Positions 12,518-25,500 of a stretch of DNA of 64,000 nt are shown in pieces (positions within the stretch are counted from its first letter, which is position 1; the number at the start of each line of letters is the position of its first letter). The position numbers and the translations under genes are program-made. The notes below the pieces were generated by a model, which saw only the letters and a program-made list of their open reading frames with translations, did not search any database and was not told the origin of the DNA. This DNA comes from Rosellinia necatrix. Taxonomy: Eukaryota; Ascomycota; Sordariomycetes; Xylariales; Xylariaceae. The stretch covers positions 5,456,001 to 5,520,000 of the forward strand of contig JAGYVD010000002.1 of the NCBI GenBank assembly GCA_021209875.1. The letters run 5' to 3'.

Positions 12518-14420
12518 TAGGTTCTCTGCCCACCACCTCAGCAAACGTTAACCAAGCATGCCTCGTCTTGTTGCGGCGACAACATTCCCCTCCAGGTGCT
12601 GCAGTAAACGTCTGGTTATTCTCGCCCCCGGTGTCATTGGTTCCCCCCGTCCCAGCATTTCTGTAGGCACACGAGAGAGAAATGGTCATCCTATTCGGCC
12701 GTGCAAGCCGAACTGCGGAGACCGGCCGATAGACGTCGGGTCAGCTTTTTGTTGGTACTTGTACAAAACTGTCGACAATTCTGGAGCGGACTTGGCGTCC
12801 CTACAAAGTATCTCCACTCTCTGGATCTCTGTCAGCTTATCGTGATGGCGAATGTCCTGACCGCCTTGCCTATTCGGGTAATAAGAGGGACCCAAGACAC
12901 AATCTCCAGGCTCAACCAGATCCAGGAACAAAAGACGTCAAGGTGCATAGCTATCCAACTCCCGCGAATTAAATCCATCCTTTGTCTCCATTATAGCACT
13001 CGCTAGTAGCATGGGGTGTTAGCTTAGGTACATGAGACGCATAGTAAAACTGGGATCACACAGGAATAAACACCCATCGGGCATTCACCGTTACGCGTCC
13101 CTCGTCATCCCAACCTCGAGCACTTATGTATATAAACTGCATCTCATCATGGAATGCTTTTTTTTTTTTTTTTAAATCTAGTTAGGTACATAGATATAGA
13201 TAACATCTACCATTGGGATGTGCCGCGCACTGATACGATCGTCAGATATATTGCCGTCGCATCCTTTTCCCAAGTCCAATAACATCAGATCTCTTCCATC
13301 CCAAACGTAGGGATTCGTTAAGAACCAGTTACAAGTACGATTGTCTTTGCCCAATCTCAGAGGAACTACCCAAATAGGGAAAGTCATGACGCCGAGATAT
13401 TACACTTAACAAGGCGGACGACGGCAACGGCGAATAGATCGTGTGCCCATCCCCCCGATCAACGATAGGATGTCATAGGTACCTGTGAGGTCGGCTACCC
13501 CCCCATTACCTGCTTACTACTGTATGGAAATCCCCAATCGAGGCTCATCGGGCTCCGGCGACTTCTCTTCGGCGATTTCTCTCCCATGGGTTTCTGATAA
13601 TAATAGATAATGCCGTCGCGCAGAGAATGTCATACATATGTCGATTTTTCATCCCCCCGAAAATGCTATGTAAGTATGCGATGCGATAGTTAAAGCGTGC
13701 CTAATCTCCACCAGGGCGACAGGGGTGTGGGGATGGCGAAATGCCGGGGGTCCCTGCACACTATGCCACCGTGTCCTGTGCTTTTTGTTCGTTACGCCGG
13801 GCCCCGCGGACAACCGGGTGGGATCTTACTTGCACCATCCATCTTTTTAGGCCAGGTAGGTTAGTGAGCTATGTCGGACGCGGTGAACTCAATTGTTGGG
13901 GCCCATCGCGATTCGATCCAATTCGATACAAGATTGTCTCGTCGAGCCCACTTGCACCTTACGGTACACGGTACTTACCCGCAGATTAATATTGTCGCCG
14001 CCATCAAGCTTTTTGATGTTGTCGCTAGGGATTGGAAAAAAAAAAGTCTCGACAGCAAGGAAAGGATCGGTCCAAGCAGGAAATAGTCTTCATCCATAGT
14101 TTGCCTGGTGCATTCCGGAGCCAGCGCCTCTGACACATCTCCCCCAACCGCATGTCCGACGGATCCGGATCCAGTTGTCCGCCAGCCACCGCGATAGTGT
14201 GTCTAATGTATTAGCCATAGACGCCCTTCCAAGTCCTGGTCAATAGATTTGGACCAATTGGCATCTGCATCCTGGTGTCATCGTAGTCAGTACGTCTGTC
14301 ATCCGAGTCAATTCGGATAAGCAAGCGACGGAGAGGTGGTGCTTGGCGTTGACAGGTCCAACGTCTCAAACCAGCCGGCCTGGAAGAGACAGCCCAAGAA
14401 TATCTTGGGAGTTTACCAAC

Positions 14421-14440
14421 ATGCCATGCCATGCCATGCC
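14421..14440. repeat. ATGCC pentanucleotide repeat
   Basis: Four tandem ATGCC units in intergenic DNA. No associated gene. Confidence 0.75.
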
Positions 14441-15818
14441 ATAAATGCCGCACCATCCGTACCGGAGGTATTGCACTGTCGTGAAGGGATGGATGGTACC
14501 TTGCGAATGCCGAGAGCTAATACGCACCTTTCGGAGTTTGTATTATTTCGTCCGAACCAAGCATCCCATGATAGTCAAATCGTGTGTGCCCCCGAAAAGC
14601 TTCGAGAGAACAAACTCCCGAGGTTCGGACTCCGACACCGAGCACCGATTGGTACCTGCTTGCCAGGCCCAATCCGACCTTAGCTAATCGGGTCGGGCGT
14701 TGGCCGTTGCGTTGGAAGGTTTCGACCAACATGGAGGTGCGCGGCGGAAACAGTCCGAGATGGTTTCGAAGGGAAAGAAACAACGCCCAATAATAGAAAC
14801 TGCGAGGGAGAGGATATACTTATATACCAAGCCAGGTATGCTAGTTCCCAGCAGGTGCCGGCTAGGTGTGTGTGTGTGAGCAGAGATGCTGAGTGGTTCT
14901 CTCAAACGGCAGCAGCCGCGATGATGAACATCTACCCTTGGCATCGTACGATTTTGCCCCGGATTTACCAGACACTTGGGACTAACCAATTCGTAGGTCC
15001 CAATCCTACCACAATACATACCTGCGTGCAATACGTACCTTGGATCCCTTGTTTCTCCCCTACCCAGATGCACCTAGCGATTGTATTGTACAGGTAGGCA
15101 GCAAGTATATTTGACTTGTCTGAGATCGCCGCACCATCCAAGACAGCAGCCGCCCTACACTACCCCCGTAGGTCAGACAGCATGTGAGAGCGCAGCGCAT
15201 AACATGCAAGATGAACCCGTCTCACACGTGGAATTCTTCCGCGTCCTCCCGTATTTTTGAGCATCAGTAGGTAGGTACCCGCATGGCTAGAACCGACCTG
15301 AGGCATGTATGTACTGTACTGTACAAGTATGAATGTGGAATTTAGCCAACGCGCGTTGTTACATAATCAAGAAAGGGGACACGTTATCACGATGTCCTCC
15401 GCTAACACGGGATCCAACGTCAGTAATTGGCACTTGACCGCAGTAGTGTGTATTGACAGACCGCAGTAATGTGTACTGACAAACTGCATGAAGTATGCCG
15501 TGACTATCAGATGGGTCGCCTTAAGACAAACGACACTAGATATGTTAGGCATGGGTCAATGTCTTGTCCAACAATAGTTGGCCCGCTCATCCTCGCTCAC
15601 ATACAACGCGGAACATGTGCATACTCTAACGGCAACCAAAGGCACTCCTACTTCGCTTAATCCGATCGAGTGTATATATGCCTCATAACTTCTCCACAAT
15701 CTCTTAGTATATTCGGTATTTGAATTCCTCGCCTGTACAAAAGAAACTATCTGCCGTCTCGGCCGGTATTACTGTGTGCTAGGGACTTTTGACGATCTCG
15801 CCTTTCCTCCGTCGCCAT

Positions 15819-15897
15819 TCTTCATCATCTTCTTCTGCCTCTTCGTCTTCTTCTTCGTCTTCCTCTTCTTCTTCGTCTTCTTCATCTTCTCCTCCCC
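15819..15897. repeat. Pyrimidine-rich CTT/TTC tract
   Basis: About 80 nt on the plus strand that is almost wholly C and T, built of CTTCTT/CGTCTT triplets. On the minus strand it reads as Lys/Arg-rich and on the plus strand as Phe-rich translation. I treat both as artefacts of simple sequence. Confidence 0.75.
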
Positions 15898-16351
15898 ACA
15901 ACATGATGGGGAGCTAGTATGTACAATCCGTCGCCAGAGCAGGCCAAGCCAATCTACAATCGTCAACGAGGGGGGAATGTCCTCCAGCCGCCGTGGGCCA
16001 AGTGGCCCAATCGGCAATAGCAACAACAGTAGTTCTCTCCCTCCCTCAAAATCTAAATGAATGGGGTATTATGTCTCGGGGCCGAGAGACAAATCCGTCT
16101 CGGCCCCAAGAGATGATCCGCCGCAACACCGATGACACCAAGGTGTTTCGCGAACCAAAATGCAATGGATTTACGCAGTCCGAGTGATATATGCTAACCG
16201 TTCGTAACCTCGTAACGCCGTCAGCGCCCCACCATTCTAGTCCGGACCCCTTCCCTAAATGCAAGCAAAAACGCCTATTGGAACGGGCAACCGGTATAGC
16301 TGATGAGACCTGTAGTATGGAGAAGAGAGTCGTAAAAGGAGCAGGAGATGA

Positions 16352-18168
16352 TTAGTACGTCTCCCCTAAGTCGCTCAACTTTCTGGGCCTACCCCCGTCG
16401 TTAGCCCTGCCGCCGCTTATCCTCCGGCCAGATAAATTAGCCTCGCCGCTCTGTCGCCGCAACAGCGGAAGCCCGCTAGGAGCCGGAGTCGTATTCGCAT
16501 TTCCGTCTGCATCGGATTTACCATAGGTATTGCGGCGTCCAGGTGCAGGCATGCGCTCATCCATCTCATCAAATTCGATGCGGCCTATGCTGTGAGAGTG
16601 CCCATGCATGGCGCCGCTCATAGAACTTCTCGGCCGTACACCCATCGGCGTCCTCATGCCAGAGAAACTAGTCCGGGATACAGGACGCGGAATCTCGGTA
16701 CGGCTAGGAGGTCTTTCCGGCCTGGCATATCCCGATACACTAGCTCGGCTGCTGGGACGTGAGATACCTATACCCGATCTATCAGGATCATACGTGTTTG
16801 ACCGGTTAGCTAAGGTGCCGAAAGAGAGCCGCGAGACGCCCGAGGAACTAAGTCGAGTAACGTGTCTGGAGGCCCCGGCAGTATTTGGCGCTTGTCCCGG
16901 GGTCTCCTCCGTCACAGATGATGCGATGGAGCTCACGGTGCGCTTGCGCGACCGCATAGTCACGCTCGGCGGCACTTGAGGCCCCCCTTGCGCTAAGGAT
17001 CTTGGCGAAGAGCGCGGGGGTGTGTAAGCAGGAGCCGGTAGTTTCGATCTTGCTGACTGGACACGGGCTTCGAGGCGCTGCATCTGAGCAGTAAGAGAGC
17101 GGATGTGCGTAAGAGAGGTAGACGGTGGTATCTTGTGGGAAGTGGCGCGGTTGGCAGCCGTGCGAGTCGGTGCAGCTGGGCGCGTGGTGGTAACAGAGCG
17201 CAAACCAGGCTGACGTACACTCGCCGGCGCGAGGCTCCTCGGCTTTGGCGTGATACTCCGATCTGCGGAAGGAATGCGGGACTTCTTCTGAGACGAGGCC
17301 GCTGGCGTGGTGAGCTTCGAAGATGGCCTTGGTAGGGGGATGGAAGCGTCGGACATAGGAGGCGAGGGCGGTTCGTGAAGCGCAGGCGGAAGTTTGCCGA
17401 CACTAGGGAGAGAAAGCTCATCTGGAGGTGTGGTAATCATGGGCGAGCTCGCCGTGGACCGTGGGGAGTCCTCATAGGTGTCCGAGTAGGTAACGGATAC
17501 ATCGGTAGAGATAGCCGAGAGATGGCGATGCTCGGCCTTTTTAATCTTATCCTGCATGATTTCAGCTTCGATCTTGAGGTCTGAAAGTTCCTCCCGCAAT
17601 CTCTGAGCCTCTATGCGCAGCGTCTCTCGCTCTTGCTCCCCAATCTTGACCTCCTCTTCCATCATGACGGCCCTTTCTATGGCCACGTTGTACTTGGATT
17701 CCATGTCCTCGAGCGACGAGGTCGTATTCCTCGCCTGGCGCTCGAAATCATCGTTGGCAACCTCGATGTCCCGCAGCTTTAGGTGCAAGCTCCGGTTAGC
17801 ATCCCGGAGAGTAGTAATCTCCTTCTCCAACGCGTTCTGAGCAGCATTTGACTCAGCCTTCGCCTTTTTGCATTTCTCCTAGACGGACCGTCAGCACACG
17901 CCGTCAGGTATATGGTGGGCTTTTTGCACGGCAAACACACCTTCCACTCATCCGCTTCAAACTGCACAGTCTCTACCTTGCGCTCCAACTCGCGTTGTCG
18001 TTTATCGGCAGCATCTAGGTCTTTTTCTAGCTCGGCTTCCAGCTCGTGACTGGATTCCCGAAACTCGGACAACTCATCGCAAAGTTGCTCATACTGTTTC
18101 TTGTACCAAGAAAGCGATTCCTCCGCCGTGGCATGCTGATTCGGAGGCGAGGATGGCGGCTCGGCCAT
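16352..18168 (-). CDS. nudE: NudE-like nuclear distribution protein (dynein/LIS1 cofactor)
   Basis: Two exons (17941-18168 and 16352-17878) with a 62-nt intron encode 584 residues, the usual length for ascomycete NudE (Neurospora RO-11). The N-terminal ~200 residues are a continuous coiled coil. It begins with [18 protein letters not shown], the conserved dynein intermediate-chain and LIS1-binding region of the Nde1/NudE family, and includes [20 protein letters not shown]. The rest is low-complexity Ser/Pro/Arg-rich sequence with repeated RPxSR motifs, typical of the fungal C-terminal tail. In other fungi the protein bridges LIS1/NudF and cytoplasmic dynein at microtubule plus ends for nuclear migration. 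The splice (GTGTGT donor, CTAG acceptor) is phase 0 and joins EADEWK to EKCKKA. The ATG at 18168 gives the typical MAEPP start. Confidence 0.92.
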
Positions 18169-18511
18169 GGCTGTTTACAGTATTACCCAGGTGCAGTTCG
18201 TACGCGCGCGGAGTTGCGAGGTTCCCTGCAGGTTGATGATTGCGTGCTGCATCAGCTGGCGAGGCGGCGGTCGTAAGGGATTTGGTGAACGGGATGATGA
18301 TAGCCAGAGGGACAAATCAGGTAGATCCAGGTGTCCGGAAATGGAGGTGAGGAGAACGGTGGTCGATTGAGTGGGCGTTGAACGAGAGGAGGAGATATGA
18401 GGATATCTTTTCAGCCCCTACAAACAAGCATGGGTGCACATATTCTGTACTTGGGAGAATATGGCGCCCGAGAATATGGCCTCTCGTCTCGTTTGATCGT
18501 TGGGGCTATCA

Positions 18512-18547
18512 GTAGGCAGGTAGGCAGGTAGGCAGGTAGGCAAGTAG
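18512..18547. repeat. GTAGGCAG octanucleotide repeat
   Basis: About four and a half tandem GTAGGCAG units in the upstream region of the NudE gene. Confidence 0.8.
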
Positions 18548-19480
18548 ATAGGCTGTGCGGCGTTCGGAAAGGATGAATAGGCCTATCACGTCGCGCAAGC
18601 AGCCGAGTGTGGGATCGATGCGTAGTCCGGTAAGAAAGCCGTCTGTTCGCGTTGTTCGAGGCGTCGGGTCGCGTCGTCGTCGTCGTCGTCGGTGCTGTTG
18701 ATCGGTGCTCGTGTCGTGCTGCGTCCGACTTACCTGGGCCCTCGGGTTGGTGGTGCTGCTCGGTTAGTTCGTTGCAGGGCTATTGGGCGGAGATGGCGGC
18801 GATGATGTTGATGGGGGAAGACGGACCACACACACCCGCCGCCTCTGGAGCCAGTGACTCCTGCTTTTGTTGTGTCGGCTCTGTCAACAACCCCCCGCCC
18901 CGGTCCGCTCCATTCATGCGCTGTCCCCCCTGTGTAGGTTTTACGCCATCCCGCTTGCGGCCTAGCCCCTTTGACTAGGAATGTGCTACGCTACCATGAC
19001 AACCCGATAGTATACAGGCACGGGCCAATCACAGCGCCGCTGGTGGGCTGCGTGGGCATGTACAGGTCAGTGCAGGTGTATGGGAGGTGCAGCGCTGGAG
19101 ACCACAACTCCACACAGCTGTGTCTCGAAGGTCACGATTAAGGTCAGCTGCAGCAGGACATCACAACTGTCTCCCATCCGCCCATTCAAAATGCGGGCAG
19201 CCATATCAAGCTTTCTCCCTCCAAAGCTGGCGACAAAGAGTCAATCACGCCCTCACCCTCTCCAGGAGCAGGAAAGCGCCCTTTCGGCGAACTTGACCCC
19301 CTATGCACACCGCATTCATTCTAAACGCCCCATGATCAGCCAACCCACTTCACCGCCTTCTAGATACCAGAGCAGCTACAATACCACCTAACGCTGTTGT
19401 TGAGTCGCGTCGCCAAAGTACCCCCGGCCACTAGCCTACCTGCCTGCCCCATGTACAAAGTACCCAATGTAGGTAGGGTA

Positions 19481-19506
19481 ACTAACTACCTAGGTAGGTA
19501 GTTAGT
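19481..19506. repeat. Inverted repeat, 12-nt arms, TAGGTAGTTAGT type
   Basis: ACTAACTACCTA at 19481-19492 is the exact reverse complement of TAGGTAGTTAGT at 19495-19506, with a GG spacer. It is one of the recurrent TACCTA/TAGGTA inverted repeats in this window. Confidence 0.85.
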
Positions 19507-19721
19507 GCATGTAGTGTATGTAGTGTATGTACCCAACGTGCCCGAAATAAAATCCAAAAAACAATGCCTGGACACATGGCAAGAGGGTCGTCCTAGTCAT
19601 GCGGAAAAGGCCTACATACATACAAATAATTCCTGTCTTTGCCCAATAACTAGACTGACTACTGACCTACGTATGTAAGTATGTAAGTAAGTAGACTAAG
19701 GTAAGTAAGTTCATACATACA

Positions 19722-19790
19722 TATAAACATACATACAAACATACATACAAACATACATACAAACATACATACAAACATACATACATGCAT
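19722..19790. repeat. ACATACATACAA 12-nt minisatellite
   Basis: About five tandem units of a 12-nt word alternating ACATACAT with ACAA, preceded by GTAAGTAAGT repeats and followed by CTTACTTACTTA at about 19808. Confidence 0.8.
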
Positions 19791-21561
19791 AGTTACGCTT
19801 TTGGTAACTTACTTACTTACTTACATTACGCACCTACCCATCTGCCCATCTGCCCATCTACGCACATTGGCTTTGCATTGATGGATGCCTATCGGCACCT
19901 CCTGCCTATACCTACTAATCTCTCCACGCTCGGTTCCCGCATGAATGCGCCAACCCACCTCGAAACCGTTGTCAATTAGCCAGATTGTGGGCCATCCGCA
20001 CATTCTATGCTGTGTCTCAGTGATTTTCTATATTAAGCGAGGAAGGGGTCCTTGTAGACTGCCAGTCGGTTCGGTTTCCAGACCCTTTACCCCGTCCCAT
20101 CTAGTATTGTTTCATGCAACCTCTTTACTCTACTTCAACAAGGTATAAAGAAACAGGTCTAGTCTAGCCGGTCAGCCCTATGTGAGTTCTGATAGGCTTA
20201 CAATATCGCTTGCTCTTTCACAATAGCCCACGCAACCAAACCCCCCTACCCCTCCCCTGAGCGTGAACAAAATTCAATAAAAATATCCCACACAACGCTT
20301 ATTTTCTAACTTTATACTCAAATTTAACCAAATCTGTATACACTATGTATACCCCCCGGAGCTTAACTCTCACCACGCCCATTAGATCCGCTAAGTTTCG
20401 ATGCGAAAAATACTATTGAATGCTATTGCAAGCACATTATGACATGATAAACCTTGTTTGATTTAATAATTTGTTAGGACGATCCATATTTCTGTCGTGA
20501 TTTGAAGGGCCCCCATTCGTCCTACCAGATATACATTTTATTCCTCCGGGCCGTGGTACGCCAGAGAGTTTAGAGGTTATTCCCCATCTCTCATTGCCTG
20601 CGCCCCGCTTTCTTCTTATACAGCGCAGATAATACCTATCTTTCGCTAAAGCGTACATTGGGAAAAAAGGAGAGGGGATAGACGCCGTTCACCTAGTATT
20701 CGTGCGCAATCGAACTTGTAATTCATCATTGATTTATGTAGATCAGTACATTCTCCCCTATTCTTCGCACGTATACACGATTGACTTCATGAATATGTAT
20801 ATACTGTCCGGTGACTAGATACAGTGAAAAAGGTCAAGCACATGCCGTCGCAGAACGTCGTCAGGAAGCTTGCCAGGACTATACATCACGGAAATAGCGT
20901 AAATGATTAAGTCCAGTAAGATACATCTTTCAAGGCGGGCAAAAATGATATAAATATGTTAGTAGTCGAAATCCTCCTCACAATCTTAACCTCTTGCTCA
21001 AGTTCCAGCTCTTATATATATATTGGCCCCAACATGCTTTCACTCAACTTGAAGCACACTACCAAAAACGACTGCGGCCCATGCATCTCAGGGCTGGAAT
21101 AAATCGCTCATCTTCAGATATACACTCTCTGTATCCGAATCATTTTTATGACCTAATTTTGAGCCGACGGGCTTTGTTTTTGGTGTTTTTTTATATGTTT
21201 TCTGAGTGTCCGGCTCTTTGATGTTGGCAATTCGGACCCCACAACGCCAGACGTAGACCGAAGAAAAATCAGCGACGGTGCCGTCTTTAACAGCGTCGAA
21301 GGTCATGAAGGAATGCATTCCGGAAGTACCGGCAGTTTGAACATTGATGGGATCGTTTGACGACGAACTGTGTAAACTGGTGATCGTGGTGATTGCTGCT
21401 GGGCTATGGAACGGCGAATGCGTGTAGGTTGCTCAAGCCCAGGCCATGAAGGTGCAGACAGGGTATTCGCAAGAGGCTGCAGAAAGGGTATTTATATGTA
21501 TCCGTGACAATTTGGACGTGGATGGTATATGCAGAGCCGTGGCCATGATAAATAGGAAACT

Positions 21562-22554
21562 TCACAATGATTCCGCAACCTGTACGGACTCGGAGCCGCA
21601 ATCATCTTGCGATGGCACCATAGCCTCAATAGCCGACATCACGGCTTGTGGGAGGCAGCCTACGCTTACATCTCCCCGCTTTATGAAGCAAAAACTCGCT
21701 TCGAGGTACAACCGCTTGAAATCCTCCCAGAGTTGTTTGTCCTTCTCATCCCTTTTCCCGGGCTGCGGATAGAAGGGAGCACTGCTCCAAAATGCCCTGG
21801 CGGCCTGGTTGACGCCGTTCATATCGGTCGTCATATGTTTACAACAACCAAAAGCCAGTGTCCATAAACCGTGGTTTTCGAGCTTGGTCGGCAAATTTAT
21901 TGGCGTAACCCGTCCTCTAGTCGGTGCCAGTGCGAATTTCACCCCACCCGCATCGATGTGCGCCGCCCAATGCATGAATGCGAGTGCAATGGCCATTCGC
22001 TTCGAGTAAGCCTTGATAGGCAAATCTAGGGATTCCATTTGGTCCAGGTGAAGCCGGAACTCGTGTGGGCTGAGCACAGTTGAGTTCTCACCACTTCCAA
22101 GCCGCCGGCCCAGGTATGGCAAGACCAATAAGTCGTTATTGTTTGGATAAGTAGCACCAAGCGATGCCCATACATCTGGACATAATTCCTTGATGAGGAA
22201 ATTCTGAACGGATTTTGGTAGTGGTATGATGCGCTCGGTTAACAGGATGTCGCCCGCCTCGTATCCCTGCGGAAAGCGGTGAGCAAGCCCTTCAGCATCG
22301 CCCGCGAGAATGTAGCCATGCCATGAAGGTACGGCGAACTCCCTCATACATATATAGTTATATGCTACCCATAGTCGTTGATGCATTTTTGAATCGTTTC
22401 TTAAAGAGCTCTTTTCTCCGCCGTCTTCACGTTTTATTGCGACACCCCTTGACGTGACATAGCTATCACACCAAACCGAACTAGAGCTACCCGTGCCAAT
22501 GAGACATAATGGCGTCGATAGCCGTATCAGTTTTTCATATATGCTATCGTCCAT
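21562..22554 (-). CDS. DUF3669 protein, kinase-like N-terminus
   Basis: A single 330-codon exon from an ATG at 22554 to TGA. The sequence follows the fungal DUF3669 family (often labelled zinc finger protein): YLGRRLGSG, the block FRLHLDQMESLDLPIKAYSK, then MAIALAFMHWAAHIDAGGVK and the C-terminal pattern LWTLAFGCCKHM...GVNQAARAFWSSAPFYPQPG. The N-terminal part has a Gly-rich loop (LIGTGSSSSVW, residues about 18-28) followed by VAIK, so a degenerate protein-kinase N-lobe is likely, although no HRD or DFG motif is visible. Such proteins are numerous in filamentous ascomycetes and no function is established. It sits alone at the edge of a gene-poor stretch. A TATA-like AT-rich stretch lies just upstream. 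Confidence 0.85.
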   Translation of the reverse strand: MDDSIYEKLIRLSTPLCLIGTGSSSSVWCDSYVTSRGVAIKREDGGEKSSLRNDSKMHQRLWVAYNYICMREFAVPSWHGYILAGDAEGLAHRFPQGYEAGDILLTERIIPLPKSVQNFLIKELCPDVWASLGATYPNNNDLLVLPYLGRRLGSGENSTVLSPHEFRLHLDQMESLDLPIKAYSKRMAIALAFMHWAAHIDAGGVKFALAPTRGRVTPINLPTKLENHGLWTLAFGCCKHMTTDMNGVNQAARAFWSSAPFYPQPGKRDEKDKQLWEDFKRLYLEASFCFIKRGDVSVGCLPQAVMSAIEAMVPSQDDCGSESVQVAESL

Positions 22555-25500
22555 TATAAATGGTGTGTGCCTGGTATGGAGGAAGTTTGGGGTGTTTTTG
22601 TAGATATACGTTACTGGAATAGGGTATAAGGGAGGTTCTTTTTTATTTCCGGTAGGTGAGCAGCCAACCGAAGATAAATTTTGTGTATGGGTTTAATTTG
22701 GGTTCGCTAGAGGCGGATTGTTGGTATTTATACCATGTGAGAGCAAGAGGTATAGAGTAACGTACTCGGCACCAGAGAATAAACTCTAAATCGAGTATAT
22801 ACGTGTCTATTCATATTAATGTTATAGTATCTATCATTGGCTGAGATGGCATGATAGTTTTTAGGAGACCTCAGGTTTAACTCATCGCTCCTGCCTCGAC
22901 ATCGTGAAACTAAGCTTCGGGCTTGCAAGTCCTAGGTAAGTTTATTTGGGCTACATCTTGGGGGCAGCATCATGGGAACTTTATGCTGAAGCATTAACCT
23001 GGTTACAAGGCCAAGTGGGATCCATTCAAGGCGGCGCCTTGGAGTTTCTTGCCTAATCGAGGTGTTGTGCTAATGTTTTCCTCCATCGTCATGTGTGAAT
23101 ATGTTAGTGCCAATATGAACACTCCGTTTAGAAAGATTAGTGCGAACGCCATTCAGGAGGAGTTTGGGAAACCAGGAACGGTTCGTCTACCCCCCACCAC
23201 AGGAGAGCTGGAAACCGGTCTGGAACAACCAAGTCACAAATACGCGAATACAAGCAAACTTAGATAGTCCCTAAATACTCATCAACCCGCCCGGAGGCTG
23301 GTGCCGTGGCGAAAGGATTTAGGACGGAACTAAAAGGCGTCGCACGCATCCCTAGTACGTTCGAACACGTTATCCAACGGACCACTAGCTTCAGAAAGCG
23401 AGTTGTTAGTCATTCAATCTTAAATTTTTTGGTCTGTGGGAATATTCGGTCTGGTTGGGAGGGAGTCACTCTGGCGATCAAGGTATTCTTCGCGATAACA
23501 TACTACCTATGGCCAGAAGAAGCCGACTAACCTAGGCCCAACCTATGGGATAGTTTCTTAGCATTTTACAAAACGTCTAGGGCGGCAATATTCGCAGAAA
23601 TAGCATAGCGAGGAGATGTTAGTAGGGCTGTCTATCACCGACATGAGGAATCATATGCGTTGGAACTTGGGAAAAACAAATTGTTAATCGTCAGTTTGAA
23701 TTCCGAGGGCCATGTGGGAGCTTAAATGTCACATAGTATATCATTTGAATGATGGTAATCAGTTTATTGCTCATCAGATTATCTTCAAGAAGCTGCGTGA
23801 GACAATTATCGCGTTGCCTGCCGACATTGACGATGACGAAATAGTGGCCGTGTAGGCCTGTGGCCTCGGCCCTGCTAATTAGTAGAACTGCCGCACATAT
23901 CATCACACCGCTGGTACTTAGCAATGGTGAAGGTAAAACATTATCACACTGAGTACTTCATCATCTGCAGCCACTCACAGATCTTACAATTGGGGCTGTA
24001 ACAAACGTAGCAATGTCGGCTTGATCCCCTAAATCAATTTAGCTTCGATTTCGCCAATACATTGTTTTATGGCTCCTTCTTCTAACTGTCAAGCTGCGCA
24101 TTCATGCCGTTTAATTATTAATTCTAGTCACGCGCACCTAGTTGATACGTGAGAGATGAAGCTTATCTTGTTTTATAATGTCAGTTAATAATTGATTACG
24201 GCCGATTAAAAGGCAGTCCTGCAGAGACGACAATGTGCGGTACTTCAATACATAATTTCAGTGACAAAACTAATGGCGTGTAAATATATTCCTATCCGAT
24301 ACAGCAGTGCAGGAAATTTAGAGGGCTTAGCAGATGACTACACACCGAAACGTTTCCCGGCTCCCACCCCCTCAACTCTATCTGCCCTTTGCACCCTTGT
24401 TTTCGTCGCAGTCTATAATTGCGAGAGCCCTAGCTACGTGGACACATAGGATAGTGGCGGATGGTTAGGCGCTCGACTTGATAGCGGTCTAGATGCCCTT
24501 GTAGGTGATGTGAGAGTAGGGTGGTGCAGTCCTATCCCTTCACAATAAACTACCCCCGCTTGTAAATTCTATTCTACAGTAGGCACATGGCACGCGCATC
24601 GTTCCCAATTACGGCAAACTCTTTACACTACTATTCGAGATACCCTGGTTCAAGTTACTGTCCAGGTCAGGCCCTCTCCAATACCCTGTCCCCCCTGCCC
24701 CCCTCCCCACGTCTGGTAATATCCATTACATATGCGCAACGCAGAAACGCTCGCGCGAGTCCCAAGTCTTATCGAAACAATGGTGGGGTTCATGGTACAA
24801 AGTTAACGGTATATCTCCTGATCCGCTTGGTTATTTACGGCTATGTCATATCGTTGCCGGAGAAACTAATTCCGGCGTCGCCACCCATGACGACTATGAC
24901 AATTGGCCGAGGAACGACAACACTGACTTCTTGGTGGCCGGTATGCTCGGGGAAGCCAAGCTATGTCTCCATGATGGCCTCGGAGGCCGCCGATGATGCT
25001 GTGCCACAACGATGCGAAGCTCTATCGTTTAGTTCAACCAAAGCTTTAGTTCTTGGTGCTAAAGCAGGCAAGCAAGCCTTGCTGACCTCTCACCTCCTAG
25101 TAGCCCCAGTGCGCTTCTGCTAGCTTAGCTAGTGTACAGTGGCACAACTACCGTTTCCCTATCTGATGGTACATCATAAACCCCGTATTGCAAACTCGGG
25201 GCACGGTTGGGCTCTGATACCGGATAGGTCGACATTGGTGCCCATTCCAATAAACTCCTCACTAGATGAATTTGGGTCCCACCCACAAGTCCCGCCATTG
25301 CGGGCCGTCCCTCGGTTGGTAAATTGGCCTCGTTACAAGTTGCAATATGGGTATATTTTGTGACCGCAGTGCCCAAAACATTCGCCAAGTTAGACTTAAA
25401 ATAGCTTAACTCGTAGGACACAATTTTGAGAACGGGGCCAGTGGTTAAGTGGCAAAAATAAGCGATAGTCAACGGCTAAAAGCTTTATTATTTAGTCACC

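Larger units (their letters stand above)
11427..16351. other. Long intergenic region upstream of ACC
   Basis: About 4.9 kb without a supportable gene. The ACC promoter should be at its left end. A 241-codon frame (11641-12366, +) begins with TTG, has simple composition and matches nothing I know. The region holds a perfect TACCTAGGTA-type palindrome (12496-12517), a poly-T run (about 13158-13173), an ATGCC repeat (14421-14440) and a long pyrimidine-rich strand (about 15819-15897). Confidence 0.6.
18169..21561. other. Intergenic region rich in short tandem repeats
   Basis: No gene is supported over about 3.4 kb. The DNA carries several microsatellites: CGT triplets near 18672-18692, GTAGGCAG units at 18512-18547, an inverted TACCTA repeat at 19481-19506, an ACATACATACAA repeat at 19722-19790, and CTTA and CATCTGCC repeats at about 19808-19857. 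The open frames are short and of simple composition. Confidence 0.6.

Noticed and set aside
15769..16060. Lys-rich (minus) and Phe-rich (plus) frames
   Set aside because: Both are translations of the same pyrimidine-rich simple repeat and have no other support.
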